From NCBI RefSeq assembly GCF_050947875.1, contig NC_134568.1:267226702-267290701 (forward strand): a stretch of 64,000 nt of DNA. Direction: 5' to 3'. The position numbers were made by a program, and so were the translations under genes. The first letter of the stretch is position 1, and each line of letters begins with the position of its first letter. The DNA is from Dermacentor variabilis (taxonomy: Eukaryota; Arthropoda; Arachnida; Ixodida; Ixodidae). The notes below the pieces were generated by a model. That model saw only the letters and a list, made by a program, of their open reading frames with translations. It was not told where the DNA came from and ran no database searches. Of the stretch, positions 1 to 10,550 are shown piece by piece.

Positions 1-7
1 CAATAAC

Positions 8-40
<33 letters not shown>

Positions 41-66
41 AATAGCAACGAGAACAATAACAACAT
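1..66. repeat. (AAT)n-rich tract at left edge of unit A
   Basis: Imperfect CAA/AAT trinucleotide repeats open the window. The homologous places in units B (13801-13830) and C (31841-31928) are also AAT arrays, with different lengths, so this marks the unit joint. Confidence 0.8.
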
Positions 67-787
67 CTTTGGGTACGTGATAAGTTGGCGCTCCTATGTA
101 TATACGATGCCTCTCTGTTACCATACAAATTTCATAAGAATCAAATACAAAAATTGCCAATTGAAAAGCATGCATTCATGAACTTTCCTGTCCCAAAGGG
201 CACCTTTCCGATACCACATTGTGTCACATAGACAAGAGCGGGGTATCAAAGGATGAAGTTCCGGTTTTTGCTCCTTTATGAAAATTCTAACCTAGAATAC
301 CGCTGCTAGAGGACTTTTCGGTCGCGGCTAATCATTAAGCTTGAAATACAAAGGAACATAGCAATTGTTCAAACACACAGAATAATTTTTTGGCAATCTA
401 TAGAACCATTTCAGTGTGGGGAGGATGAGTCAGAATAAATTATGTTATATCCTAACACATGGCAGTTGGATTTCCAGAACGAACATAACTACTTATATTC
501 GGCGCCAATCGTCATTTCGTAGCATATATGCATGGTAAAAAAGCCCAATTGAGCAGCCAGAATCTATTTTCCTGCTACCCGGATGGATGATGCCATCGTT
601 AGTGTTTCGATACTGAAGGCGCTGTTTGCTTCGAATGAAGCAGAACGCGTTTCGTGAGACGAGCTGCAGCGTTCGTCGGAGCCCTGCTTGACGAATGTGC
701 ATTTCAACAGCAGTGTTCATTGTCGTCATGTATTGTCAACGCAGTGCGCGAGATCCGAGTTCGCCTCGAACGGAAGCGGCCGCCACC

Positions 788-987
788 ATGAGTGGCCGGT
801 TCGTCGAGTGCGACCACGTGGCTTCTGCCGAGTGCAGCCTCGACGTCTCGGGCTGCAGGCTACGCATCCACCCGCGTGACACGCTGCCGTGCGCGTTGAC
901 GATGCTCAACGCCATCAAGGCTGGCAGCAAAGGCGACACATACGGCGTGGCTGTACCAAGCAGCCGCATTTGGAGGCTACACGCGAG
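788..987 (+). CDS. Candidate first coding exon of an unrecognised gene, unit A
   Basis: A GC-rich exon of 200 bases opens with ATG in a strong Kozak context (CGCCACCATGA) and ends at a consensus donor, GCGAG|GTAAGCC, leaving phase 2. It encodes 66 residues starting MSGRFVECDH, with cysteines at about residues 8, 16 and 23, and ending SSRIWRLHA. No signal peptide or membrane segment is visible. The same reading frame and donor occur in units B and C, with a few synonymous and conservative changes. The phase matches the exon at 12449, so a joined product reads through the junction with an arginine codon. The frame is open further upstream (to about 695), but the Kozak ATG is the better start. 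I do not recognise the family. The exon call is inference from Kozak, donor, composition and conservation among copies. Confidence 0.5.
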
Positions 988-1745
988 GTAAGCCAAGCAG
1001 CAGTCACACTAAAACGCTGCAGTCAATGTGCGGCCTCTTTTATTGCTATTCCATTTACGCCATCTTATCTCGTAAGAGACACCGTGATTGTAGGTCACAT
1101 ATATGCTCGTGTAAGTCAAGGTGTCACGACGAACTACTGCCTAAGCCGGATTGAGGTAATCATCTAGCGTAATCGTTCAATGTCAAATCATCATTCAGCG
1201 AAGGGATTGTAGCGCTTTCGTCAAATACCGATGTCCGTACTTGTAGAAGAGCATGTAGACTGTTCATTTGTACCCAGTTCTGGGCTATTTGGCTTTACAG
1301 TCAAAGCTGTTATGAGATAGAGAGAATATGCAAAAATATACGGGCTGTGAACAGCAAATTTTTAGTTCGCATAATCCGTGTTTTCTTTCAGTCACATATA
1401 ATTTGAAATCTTAGAAAAAAAAGACACGAGGTAAAAAGCTGCACCAAGTCTACAACTTTGTAGCTGAGTAATATATAAACGATATATTTCTAAAATCTGG
1501 ATGTGTTGACTCATAAAGCGGACAGTATACCGTTGGTAACTTAACGTGAATTCGTAGACGAAGAGGAAAGCTAGAGGCTGCGGGCTTCTTTACTGTTTGA
1601 CTTCTCTATGGACACCTGAACCATATACATTTACCATGAAATATACCACCTACCAATATCACAGGAGTAATAGATGAGATAGAGTTCGTACGAAAGTACG
1701 TGTTATAGATAAAAGCGTGCAGGATGAGAAATAGATACGATACAC
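988..1745. other. Intron-like sequence, no gene seen
   Basis: AT-rich sequence after the exon 1 donor, conserved in all three units (B 14767-15524, C 32874-33635). I see no supported ORF, RNA or mobile element in it. Confidence 0.5.
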
Positions 1746-1985
1746 CCGCCGTGATTGCTTAGTGGCAGCGGTGTTAGGCCGTTAAGCATGAGGTTGCGGG
1801 ATCCAATCGCGGCCGCCACGGCGCCTGCATTCCACAGGGGCGAAATATACGAAAACGCTCGTGTACTTAGATTTAGGCGCTCGTTAAAGAAACCCAGGTG
1901 GTCCAAATTTCCGGAGTACCGCACTGCGGCGTGCCTCATGATCAGATCGTTGTTTTGGCACGTAAAACACCGTAATTTATTTGTT
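1746..1985 (+). mobile_element. tRNA-derived tick SINE (Ruka-like), unit A
   Basis: The 5' part is tRNA-like: an A-box-like TGATTGCTTAGTGGC and a B-box region GGTTGCGGGATCCAATC. The body has the tail typical of a very abundant ixodid SINE (GTGTACTTAGATTTAGG, then CCCAGGTGGTCCAAATTTCC, then the GGCGTGCCTCAT block). It sits at the same place in B and C, so it entered before the segment was triplicated. ORFs on both strands across it are not genes. The family name is from memory of tick repeats and unverified. Confidence 0.75.
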
Positions 1986-3169
1986 TTAGAAATGCCATAA
2001 ACATACAACTGGTGTGTAAATATTTAGAAAAGAAAACAAACAACCGCGCCAACTAAAAAATGAAGCGATAGAGAAAGTGTGTTGCTGCGCGTTGTCGATC
2101 CGCCGTTGTTATAATACGCGGAAGCGCAAGGTTGCTGTGGCCACTTTTGCCTCCCAATCTCTAGTCTTCCGTGAGACCAGTCGCTAGACCATATGGTTGT
2201 CAAATATGGTCTTACAGAAAAGGTATCGCCTGGTGGAAGCTACGAGTCACTGTCAGTGTGTCCTCAAAGGAGCCAAAGAAAGGCAAAGTTGTTATCCACC
2301 CGACTGTAGAACGAAGCGATAAAGGAAACCCATAAGGGTCTCTCAGCCTGGGCAATGTGCCTTGGCTCACATCGCCTTCGCGATGTCAACAGCCACATGC
2401 GCAGCGTATCCTGTGGGCGCATTGAATACAGTAGAAAGTGGAAGAAGACGCGCCCCCCAGGAGAACGCGACACAGAGTTATTTGGTTCTCTTAGCAGGTA
2501 TACTGAATACTGCGCAACTGATTTTCCCGTTCATTAGTCTTGAAAAAAATACAAAAACTATGCTCAGTAGCCAGTTTCTCGTGCAGATATATACATCTGG
2601 GTGCCGATGGAAAACTGAGCCCTGACTTAGATTCCGTACCGCCCGAAGCGTCGAGGTCGCTTCGAAACTAATGTATTCAAGACCAAATGACACTGTATGT
2701 TTCGTTTAATGTCCAGTCGCAATGAAGCTTAAACTCGGCTACGTTGATTCTAAATGAGTAGCCCCAGGCTATCATAGTAGTCTTGGCAAAGATTGGCTGG
2801 TATTTGCCTTTTTTTTTATTATAGAGCACGCAAGTACCATTTAAGGAGACGCCTTAAATCCCGAACCCTCAGATCCCTCAGATTTCCGCAGAGCAAAGCG
2901 AGTTGGTTCTCAGTGTTTTCGGGTATGCCTATTTTTTCTATTTACAAACAGGCCAGCTTGTATTTCATGTACGATAGCTGTATTGAAGTATATTCGATTA
3001 ACTGCGCAGAACAAATCATTCGCAGCATCACACAAGATCAAACGATCCAAAAGTTGTTTTCGGAGATACAGTGCGTTCACCTGCTGTAAAAAGCTTTTCT
3101 TTTTTTTAATTTTCCGATTGGTAAAGCGGACATTGACTCTCTCCCTGGCAGAGTCACAAACAATTCGCA
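1986..3169. other. Intron-like sequence, no gene seen
   Basis: Conserved in all three units but with scattered indels that break every frame. It contains short ORFs that do not persist between copies. No RNA gene or element was recognised. Confidence 0.4.
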
Positions 3170-3640
3170 TCTTTTCCCTCCTTCCATCAGGTTGTCCACG
3201 AACAGAGTAGACGGCAGTACGGCAATCCCGACAGCAGTCGCCCGTCGTCGCCGCACGTGTGGCTCCCGTCGCACGACTTCACTTTGTCACCACTGCAGCG
3301 GCACAACAGCGCCAAGCTCTGCAGGCGGCGTTACCGTCTCCTCAGCTGCGCTTGTCCAAGCTGAGCAGCTGACCGTGCGTTCTCTGCTCACCACGTGACC
3401 GGCGACTTCGAAGCGGACTCGGTTCGCTGGCACGATGGCCACACAATACGTTTGGGGGCGCACTGGCGGCTCCGCTACGATCAGATGAGAGTCGCCTTGC
3501 GCAATGTTTGGCGAGGACGCTTCCAGCAACCGCTGCGAGCTAGTCGCCGTGTCGCTATGCCGCGACGATAGTGTTACGAAACTGTGGCGCCGCTTCCCGG
3601 GAGTGGGTGCACTTTTCTTTCGTAACATTTACCATTTTTT
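3170..3640. other. GC-rich block conserved in all three units, possible exon
   Basis: A GC-rich island within AT-rich DNA. On the + strand it begins after a good acceptor, a pyrimidine stretch ending CCTTCCATCAG (acceptor at 3190), whose phase would fit the exon 1 donor and read 68 codons to a stop. In unit B a one-base indel breaks that frame relative to A. On the minus strand an ORF of 113 codons (3287-3628) persists in C (92 codons, 38261-38539) and partly in B (17128-17415), sharing the stretch ANRVRFEVAGHVVSRERTVS. Neither product is recognised. It could be an exon, a promoter-like CpG-rich island or an old element. Homologues: B 16960-17430, C 38150-38600. Confidence 0.3.
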
Positions 3641-4174
3641 TCAGTATGTTTGTGTGAAATTAGTATTATTATATGTGTTGATAATACAGTGTTTTGCGAT
3701 CGAAATATGTTGCTATGTTAATTCCTTGAGCATTGCGTTTGAGGGCGGTGGTAACGGGCGAAATTGAATGAGCCCCGCACTGTAATTCTGTTTTTTTTTT
3801 TTATAACAATACCGTTCAAAAGCTACCACGCCATCTCGACAATCCTGCCTCGCGACAATGTGGCCAGACGAGTCAAATGGTTCTGTTTGTGTGCGTGACT
3901 GTAATACCCTGCAATGGAATGTAATCGACGGATGCACAGGGGTCGCTGGAATTGCACGCCGCGCTGCTCGAAAGGCAGTCCTTCTAACGCTGCGCGGATT
4001 CAGTCTTCCTTTTTAAGGATTGCTTGGGGGATAGCCGTAAAATATTAACACACAGTCAGATACGCAGAAATGTGTTCGTATGGCTCAGACCTAAGAGGGA
4101 CCTGCGGACTGTACGTTCGGACGTGGTAATGGTTGGGGAGATGAAGTAGAAGCACGAGAACATGATTACCCAGC

Positions 4175-4175
<1 letters not shown>

Positions 4176-4260
<85 letters not shown>
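4176..4260. repeat. (TTA)n microsatellite, unit A
   Basis: Near-perfect ATT/TTA repeat. The same locus is repeated in B and C with different lengths. Confidence 0.95.
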
Positions 4261-5426
4261 GCAAGTTCAACCCCTCCTCAAGTGTTCCTTCAACTCTGGT
4301 AGCTCAGAAACGCACTATCCTTTCCGACAACAACACAAAGCGCAGCGTGAACATTTCCCTCGGCTTGTAGCACCATGTTGAAAACTATAGTGGTCGTTCG
4401 TAGATGTGACAGCTGATGTTGATTTAATTGCTTTACGAAGATCATGAAAGTTTATTTGCCCATATTCTTACCTACAAAATGGCTCAAAATTCCTCACTGG
4501 TCTTGTAAAGTATTATACACGAAAACAAATCTGAAAAACCGCGCACACAGAAAAGCGGGGCCAACGGGCCTAGATATGTAGAAACTACAAAATTTAGGCG
4601 CTGTCATTAACTTTGCAATTTGATTGTAACAATGATCACTTCTTCCACGTTGAACGTGTTGAAGCCAGCACGAGAGGTAAATCAACATATTTCAGGAGCT
4701 ACGTGCGTTCTCACTGTTGTAAAAAGAGCTACCAAGGTGTATGTATTGATGACGAAAACGCCGATGTCTCGAACACTGCTGATGCCTTTGCGAAACCTTT
4801 AGGTTCTGTATTTCGTCTAAATATCCTTCTACATCCAAGTAACGTTGATTCTCACTCTGGTACCATGTGTTCGTGTGTAAGGGATGTTATCTGCAAGTAA
4901 CATTTTCTGCTCGACACACGATAATACTTTCGCTAGAAGTCACAACATTTGGTAACGGTTAAACACTCTGCGAACAAATTTTTAAGGAGCGTTTGGGTCA
5001 ACCCTAATTAAAATGTATTTGACAATACTCGCCCTGTAGTGCTGAGAAGGAACGAGATCTTGTGGTATATACAGCGTATCCACTTAGAGCACAGACGATT
5101 ATGGCAAGGAAAGCTGAACACAACGCACCTAGCATTTTGCGGCGTGCTTTCCCCGATTGTTGGGAACACAACACTTCTTAGGCATGCCGATGGTAATATA
5201 AAGCCAATAATAATGGGCAGTGACGCGATTTTGGGCAGCACGAGAAATTGTAGACAACTTTATCGAACAAGCGAATTGGCTCATCTAACGCACAAAAGCT
5301 ACTGGACGCACTATTTGACGAGCCATAACAATAGATACACGATTGCGATGGCAAGCAATGTTCCCGTGCCAGGGCACACCGTTTGACAAGCCTGACGGCC
5401 AAGGTGAGGTGCGTTTTTTGGAACGG
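4261..5426. other. Non-genic sequence, no gene seen
   Basis: Homologous to B 18042-19214 and C 39800-41005. Short ORFs on both strands are disrupted by indels between copies. Nothing else recognised. Confidence 0.4.
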
Positions 5427-5494
5427 AGCCGGGTGCGCGACGAGTTCGCGTCCTCGCCGGACCTACAATAAAGTTTATTCACGCACTCACTCAC
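5427..5494 (+). mobile_element. Very short LINE 3' end with (CACT)n tail, unit A
   Basis: About 68 bases match the last bases of the LINE at 5748-6086 and 19607-21548 on the opposite strand: AGCCGGGTGCGCGACGAG through CAATAAAGTTTATTCA and a (CACT)n tail. In unit C the equivalent place (about 41010) is uninterrupted, so this is a severely 5'-truncated insertion shared only by A and B. Confidence 0.75.
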
Positions 5495-5638
5495 TCCAGT
5501 TGATGACATAGGCTCGCAGACATCAGGCAGTGCTTCGACGTTAACTTCTTCCAGGTGGTATTGGTAGAATTGACGCAGTCGCGAAATGAGTGAATGACAG
5601 CGTTGCCACTCTTCGCTCGCGGTATCCACATATTATAC

Positions 5639-5676
<38 letters not shown>
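5639..5676. repeat. (AT)n microsatellite, unit A
   Basis: Pure TA/AT run. The orthologous run is about 147 bases in B (19418-19564) and under 20 in C (41152-41168). Confidence 0.95.
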
Positions 5677-5678
<2 letters not shown>

Positions 5679-5716
5679 GGGAGGGTGGGAGAGAGGGAAA
5701 AGGCGAAGTAAGAAGG

Positions 5717-5747
5717 CGAGGAAGCGCTACTACTATGCACACGACAG
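5717..5747. repeat. Left target-site duplication of LINE-1 type element
   Basis: The 31 bases starting CGAGGAAGCG and ending CACACGACAG recur exactly at 21549-21579, on the far side of the same LINE in unit B. In A only the left copy remains, in B only the right copy is complete. Confidence 0.75.
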
Positions 5748-6086
5748 TGAGTGAGTGAGTGAGTGAATAAACTTTATTGTAGGTCCGGCGAGGACGCGAA
5801 CTCGTCGCGCACCCGGCTAGTCCCACGTCGGGACCGGCAGGTCTAGCCCACCGGCCCGGTCGCGGGCACGCTGGACGGCCAGGATTTCCTTTTCTAGAGC
5901 GGGGCTACGCAAAAGCGAGTCCCACTCCTCCTTGATGAACTTGGGGTATGTCGACCCACACTCCCACAGCATGTGCGCTAGAGTGGAGGTCTGGCCGCAG
6001 GAGGGGCAGGCGTCGTCGCGATGCACGTGCGGGTAAGCCTCGTGGAGAACGGACAGACACGGATACGTACTGGTCTGCAGAAGCCT
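5748..6086 (-). mobile_element. 3' remnant of I-type LINE (unit A)
   Basis: Minus-strand 3' end of the LINE that is longer at 19607-21548. Reading from right to left it encodes the C-terminal zinc-knuckle region (CPSCGQTSTLAHMLWEC, a CxxC...H...C pattern) and the terminal stretch ending DLPVPTWD, then a short 3' UTR with AATAAA and a (TCAC)n tail. Everything upstream of the knuckle is missing because the element is fused at about 6086 to a different LINE. Not functional. Confidence 0.85.
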
Positions 6087-7053
6087 AGGGTTTTGTAGGG
6101 TGTCAAATTTACAGAAGTAGGAACAGTAGAAAAATTACGGCGACGATATCCTAATATGAGATTAGCATTCGCAGTAATATAATTAGGCATATTATATGAC
6201 AGATAATTAGTTATGTGAAGTCCAAGATATTTATGAGCGTTAAGAGATGCTAATAAAGTGTCATTCAGTACATATCTCCATTCATTGCCATTATTGGCCG
6301 TACGTGACACGCGCATCGATTTACACTTGCTAGCGTTAAGTTTCATGAGCCATTTCATAGACCGGAGTGACACATTGTAAAGATCTTCTAACAGTTTATA
6401 TGAATCATCAGTGTTGGTGATCTTTTGGTATATTACACAATCGTGTGCGAACAGAATAATTGATGATGAGGTTACACAGTTAGGGAGATCATTAATATAA
6501 ATCAAGAAAAGTAAAGGCCCCAAGACGGAGCCTTGTGGCACTCCGGATGTAACTGCTGACAAAGCAGATGAATAGTTATTCGGCGTGACATATCGAGTTC
6601 GATTCGAAAGAAACTCTTCAATCCAAGACAACGCATTTGGGTCAATATTAAGGTCATTAAGTTTATGGGTAAGTGGATCATGACATACGGTGTCGAGCGC
6701 TTTGGAAAAATCTAAAAAAATACAGTCAATATTCAATCCTTGATCTAAGGCGGTGAACAAATCGTTAATGAAACAGAAAACTTGAGTATCGCCTGAAAAG
6801 TTTTTTTAAACATTGTTGACATTGATGGAAGAACGAGTTGCTGTCCAGGAAATTGATGAGGTGAGTATATATTACGTGTTCTAAGATTTTGCATGGAATG
6901 CTAGTTAATGGGATATGCCTGCATTACCTGATTTACGGACTGGAACCACCCTCGCCATTTGCCGGTCTGTAGGAAGCGATGAGCACTGTAATGACTGAGC
7001 AAACAGTTTAGATAGAATAACAGACAAAAATAATGCTGTACACTTTAAGACTA
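6087..7053 (-). mobile_element. CR1/Jockey-like LINE reverse transcriptase remnant (unit A)
   Basis: A minus-strand reverse-transcriptase fragment. Visible RT blocks: [14 protein letters not shown] (motif A region), [20 protein letters not shown] (motif B region), then FAHDCVIY where active elements have FADD, so the catalytic aspartate pair is broken. Thumb-side residues HKYLGLHI follow. The upstream part (6760-7053) still resembles the RT N-terminal region but is out of frame. The 3' half is deleted at 6087, where it joins the I-type LINE. The homologue in B is 22249-24060. CR1/Jockey placement is by motif look only. Confidence 0.85.
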
Positions 7054-7079
7054 CATACATACTAGACATACTTATAATG

Positions 7080-8760
7080 TATTTATTTAAAGGCGCAAAC
7101 TATATATATAGTAAAAAGCAATTCAGACAAATCGGCCGTCCGCCAGAACGCCTTGTTGACTTCTGCCTGCTCTACTTTTCCAGCGCCGGCGCCCAAGTGC
7201 ATCTCTTCTGCGCACTCGGCCACGCTGCAAGTTTCCGGCACGGCTTGCAGGCTGTCAAGTCGTCGTTGGTGCGCCGTCCAGCGCGCAGCCAGCTTCTCAT
7301 GGCGGGCGGCACTGGCTCGGTTGCGCGCTGGTCGCAGGCTCGTCGACGATTGTCCCGTCGCAATTTGGCATGCAAGTGCGGCAGGACATTCTGTACAGTG
7401 GGCAGGCGCCCTGCTCAGCCGTCGCGTGCTTCTTCGCAACGGTGCTGCTCACTAATCGAGGCTAGCCGTTGCGCTCGAATCAGCCGAACTTGATGAAAAA
7501 ACCGCGTGGTTTGCGCATCTGGTCTGCTGCGCGTCTATTGTGGTGACTTGCGCGTCCTGCACGTCTTTCGCATGCGAGCAGGTCTTTGATGATTATGACC
7601 TTGAGCGAGGCCTCCCTCAGCGCGGTGTGAACGGCCGCTAATTCGGCCAACGACTGCGTTGACACCCAAGGATGTGACTCCGACGAGTCAGGAAGCATCT
7701 CCATTGTGATACGTAGACAGGGCGGGTTCCTGGAGTGGTAGCGTCGGCACCTCCATTCGCCCCGGCGTTGATTAGTTTACGAGTCATTTCGCCGACTTCT
7801 GTGGGTCTCGGTCTCTCGAAGTGATGGTACAGCGTCGGATGCCGACGCAGAGTTCGAGACCAGTGGTGCAAAAAATGGCTCGCATCCGGTGTCTACAGCA
7901 GGGCAGGTGGCGAAGCAATTTGTCAAAATATTTCCACGTGCAGCTGCAGCAGCGAGATAATGCTGCTCCGGAGCTCACAGGGTTTTCGTCGGTGCAGTTC
8001 AGCTGGCGTAAACTGCCATGTCAAAGTAGCAGCGGTGGTTTTTTGCGTGTTGACTAGCCGTGGTGGAGCCACTCGTGCTGGTTTGTGATGCACCGCTCGG
8101 TGGAGGGACAACACAGGACCGGCGGTCGTCATGCGCTTCCCACGGCCTGGCGTGTAGCCGACGGCGACAACCGGTGAGTCGGTGTCTATCGTGAGGAAGT
8201 CTGCGTACCTCTCTGTTCAGGCATTCCCTACTGCCGACTCAAGGTGGTGCACCTCAGGAGCTCCGGCCGCTGAGCGGTGCTGCCGGGGCTCCTCGCAGGC
8301 ATAAGTGAGCGGGCGGAAAACAACCGTCAGAGCTGCGCTCCATTCCGCCCAGGACCGGTACTCGTGACCTTCGTACTTGTCCGACGCCTTGGTACCACCT
8401 TGAAACCGCCCCGCTGCAACCAGCAATATCGTGTTGTCGGGCCAGGCATGGCGAGCGCCGAGCGCGTTGCCTGCTTGTACCCACAGAATGGGGTCATTCT
8501 TAAATCCCTGGAACTGCGGTAGTTTCGAGCCAGCCGGTGATGGTAAGGTTGCGGGTGGAAAGCCGAAGGTGGCCGAAACGATGTGACATGCTGCGAGAGC
8601 AGCGAGGTGGCTCGCATGACGTCCATCAGGCTGCCGGCTGAGCCGCCCGTTGAGCCAGGGGTGGAATCGGCGCACGTTGAGGCGGCGGCAGCGGCCGCAG
8701 TACTCCTGCCCGCCGGACCAGTAGCCAGAGGAGCGTGAACGGCATCCCCCGACGGCCCAG
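7080..8760 (-). mobile_element. Decayed retroelement with gag-like ORF (unit A)
   Basis: Minus-strand coding debris shared with B (24104-25795). The best-preserved ORF (8217-8675) has a capsid-like pattern, KLPQFQGFKNDPILWV then W-P-D, a basic/Gly stretch and SWAEWSAALTVVFRP, as in gag proteins of LTR retroelements. Further along (7480-7704) a piece reads SLAELAAVHTALREA, resembling an RNase H alpha-helix region. No protease, RT or LTR is recognisable and frames are broken. Assignment as LTR-type is tentative; the GC-rich composition also yields long + strand ORFs that I treat as shadows. Confidence 0.45.
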
Positions 8761-9110
8761 AGGTTTGTTTGTTTGTTTGTTTGTTTATTTGTTTATTGAC
8801 AAAACAACGCTCAAGAGCGGTTTGTCTTGGTGCCAAGGCAAAAGGCGGCACTAAGAGCCACCTGACTAGGCCTTTGACACCAGACAGCACGCGCAGCACA
8901 CAACATGAGCGCAACATGCTTCAAAGCACACTGCAAAATATCAAACACATATAAATAAAAATGCATGTACAGAGTATCAAACACGATAAAGCAAGATAAG
9001 GAAGAATGACAATTTGTCGTCAACACATTCACCATCAACAAGACATAAAACAATTAAGGCCAATGGACTACAATTGGATTTGAAGAGAACAAAACAAATG
9101 TACTGCAAAA
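8761..9110 (-). mobile_element. LINE 3' UTR fragment with (CAAA)n tail, unit A only
   Basis: Begins (+ strand) with a TTTG repeat and continues with non-coding sequence not present in B, where GGCCCAGAGG is followed by a different 40 bases and then the shared ACTTTGATTTTCC. The (CAAA)n tail on the minus strand and the absence of coding sequence suggest a 5'-truncated LINE 3' end. Family not identified. Confidence 0.5.
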
Positions 9111-9531
9111 TTACTTTGATTTTCCTTTAGCTTATCAATTATACACTCCAAATAATACTACAAATATTTCTCATATGTTTTCTTGGTTTGATCATCTGTT
9201 GATACCATATGGGGTAGGGCACCTTGAAAGTGCCAGAATAAGGCACGATGACACTTCAAAGAGCAGGGGCGCTATGAAGGAAGGCCTGCAGTTCGGCCAA
9301 GCTTGTACTCTTCGTGAGATCTGCCGACCCCGTCTCATAATTGAACAAGTCGTATGGACACATGATATTTAACCCCAAGGACGCATCTAGTTTTATTGGC
9401 TAACATCACTTGCACGTCACCTCGTGGCCGGACGCAAAGGCAGACTCACGTGGTAAATCGTGGGGAGCCTTCATATGCCGGGCAAAAATTATTAACGAGA
9501 AATATGTTTTGTAAGTTCTATTACAATCTTT
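9111..9531. other. Conserved A/B sequence, no gene seen
   Basis: Matches B 25835-26255. A 65-codon + ORF (9175-9372) is open in both, but I see no domain, splice site or start context to support it. Confidence 0.35.
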
Positions 9532-10550
9532 GTGAAAGTTTCGCAAACATATCTTAAAAACGGGAACCCGATGGACGCGACATCAGCTGAAGACATCCAA
9601 CGCACTGACATCAAACGCACGTTCTACACCAAACACGACGTAGTGTACGTGGACGCAGCCGCACAAAATCCCGAACGAGGATGCAGAATCGCCATGGTCA
9701 TCAACGCAAGCCTTTCCGAAATTGCAAGCGGCTCAATACACTGAAGAAGCGTGACTGAAGCTGAGGAGCCATCGCTCTAGCTGCGGCGGAGGGATTCAGA
9801 ACCGGCAGATCACTAACCATTCCAACTGATTCACATTTCCTCAACAGCAGAATAGGCCACCGCGCAATCCGTGTACTCCCCGAGATGAGAGGCAGCGTAA
9901 CACTCCACACAACACAGCCACAGCCGATCCAACAGAAGATCCTGTGGGTGCCGGGAAGTGCAGGAATGCCGGGGAACGAAGAGACGGACAGGGTTGCTCA
10001 TCGGTATGCAATCCGAGTAGCCGAAGAATCCAAACTCGAAAGTCCACCATCTGTTACAAGTGAATACTCGGATTTATTGGCACACTACTGCAGGGGAACC
10101 AGGATACAGTATCCTCCCCCACATAAGTCACACACCAGGGCGGAGGTCACTGATTCGAGACAGCTCTAGACAGGAACCTTGCCCAACTTAAATCTACCCA
10201 GCAAGACGTGTACCCCGCCAGATGCGCAGCTAAATACCCGGTAGCCACCTCGTAACAGATAACGTGGGAATGCTAACATATGACAGCAGTAGCCAAAATC
10301 ATAAACCGAAGTGGGGGGCAATGGCAGGCACAGCTGGCCGACGACCGCTGCTAGGACCAAACTGGTCTCGTGCAGCGAGCACGAAGGGCAGCTGAAACCG
10401 GTGGAGATCTGGACAAAGGGTCCCACCCCTGTAAAACCCAGTAAAGAGCGTCAAAAATGAACCTGACAGACTGCCACAAAAGACCCTGTAAAAAGAAACC
10501 AACGAATGTTTTGGATGATGATGACGATGATTATGATGATGATGAAGAAG
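9532..10550 (+). mobile_element. LINE RNase H / C-terminal remnant (unit A)
   Basis: Plus-strand remains of an I/R1-type LINE. The RNase H fold is visible in pieces across frame breaks: DVVYVDAAAQNPERG (first catalytic Asp), SVTEAEE (catalytic Glu), TDS-like remnant near 9820, and VPGSAGMPGNEETDRVAHR (normally WVPGHAG..GNE..D.AAH). The C-terminal tail region follows, and the element ends in a (GAT)n tail at 10516-10550. In B (26260-27343) the same copy is equally broken, so it decayed before the A/B split. Confidence 0.7.

Noticed and set aside
1703..2008. 101-codon minus ORF conserved between A and B (also 15482-15787)
   Set aside because: Lies across the tRNA-derived SINE on the opposite strand; conservation comes from the shared repeat and it is broken in C.
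7077..7493. 138-codon + ORF (also 24041-24517)
   Set aside because: Shadow of GC-rich minus-strand retroelement debris; no domain and not led by a good start context.
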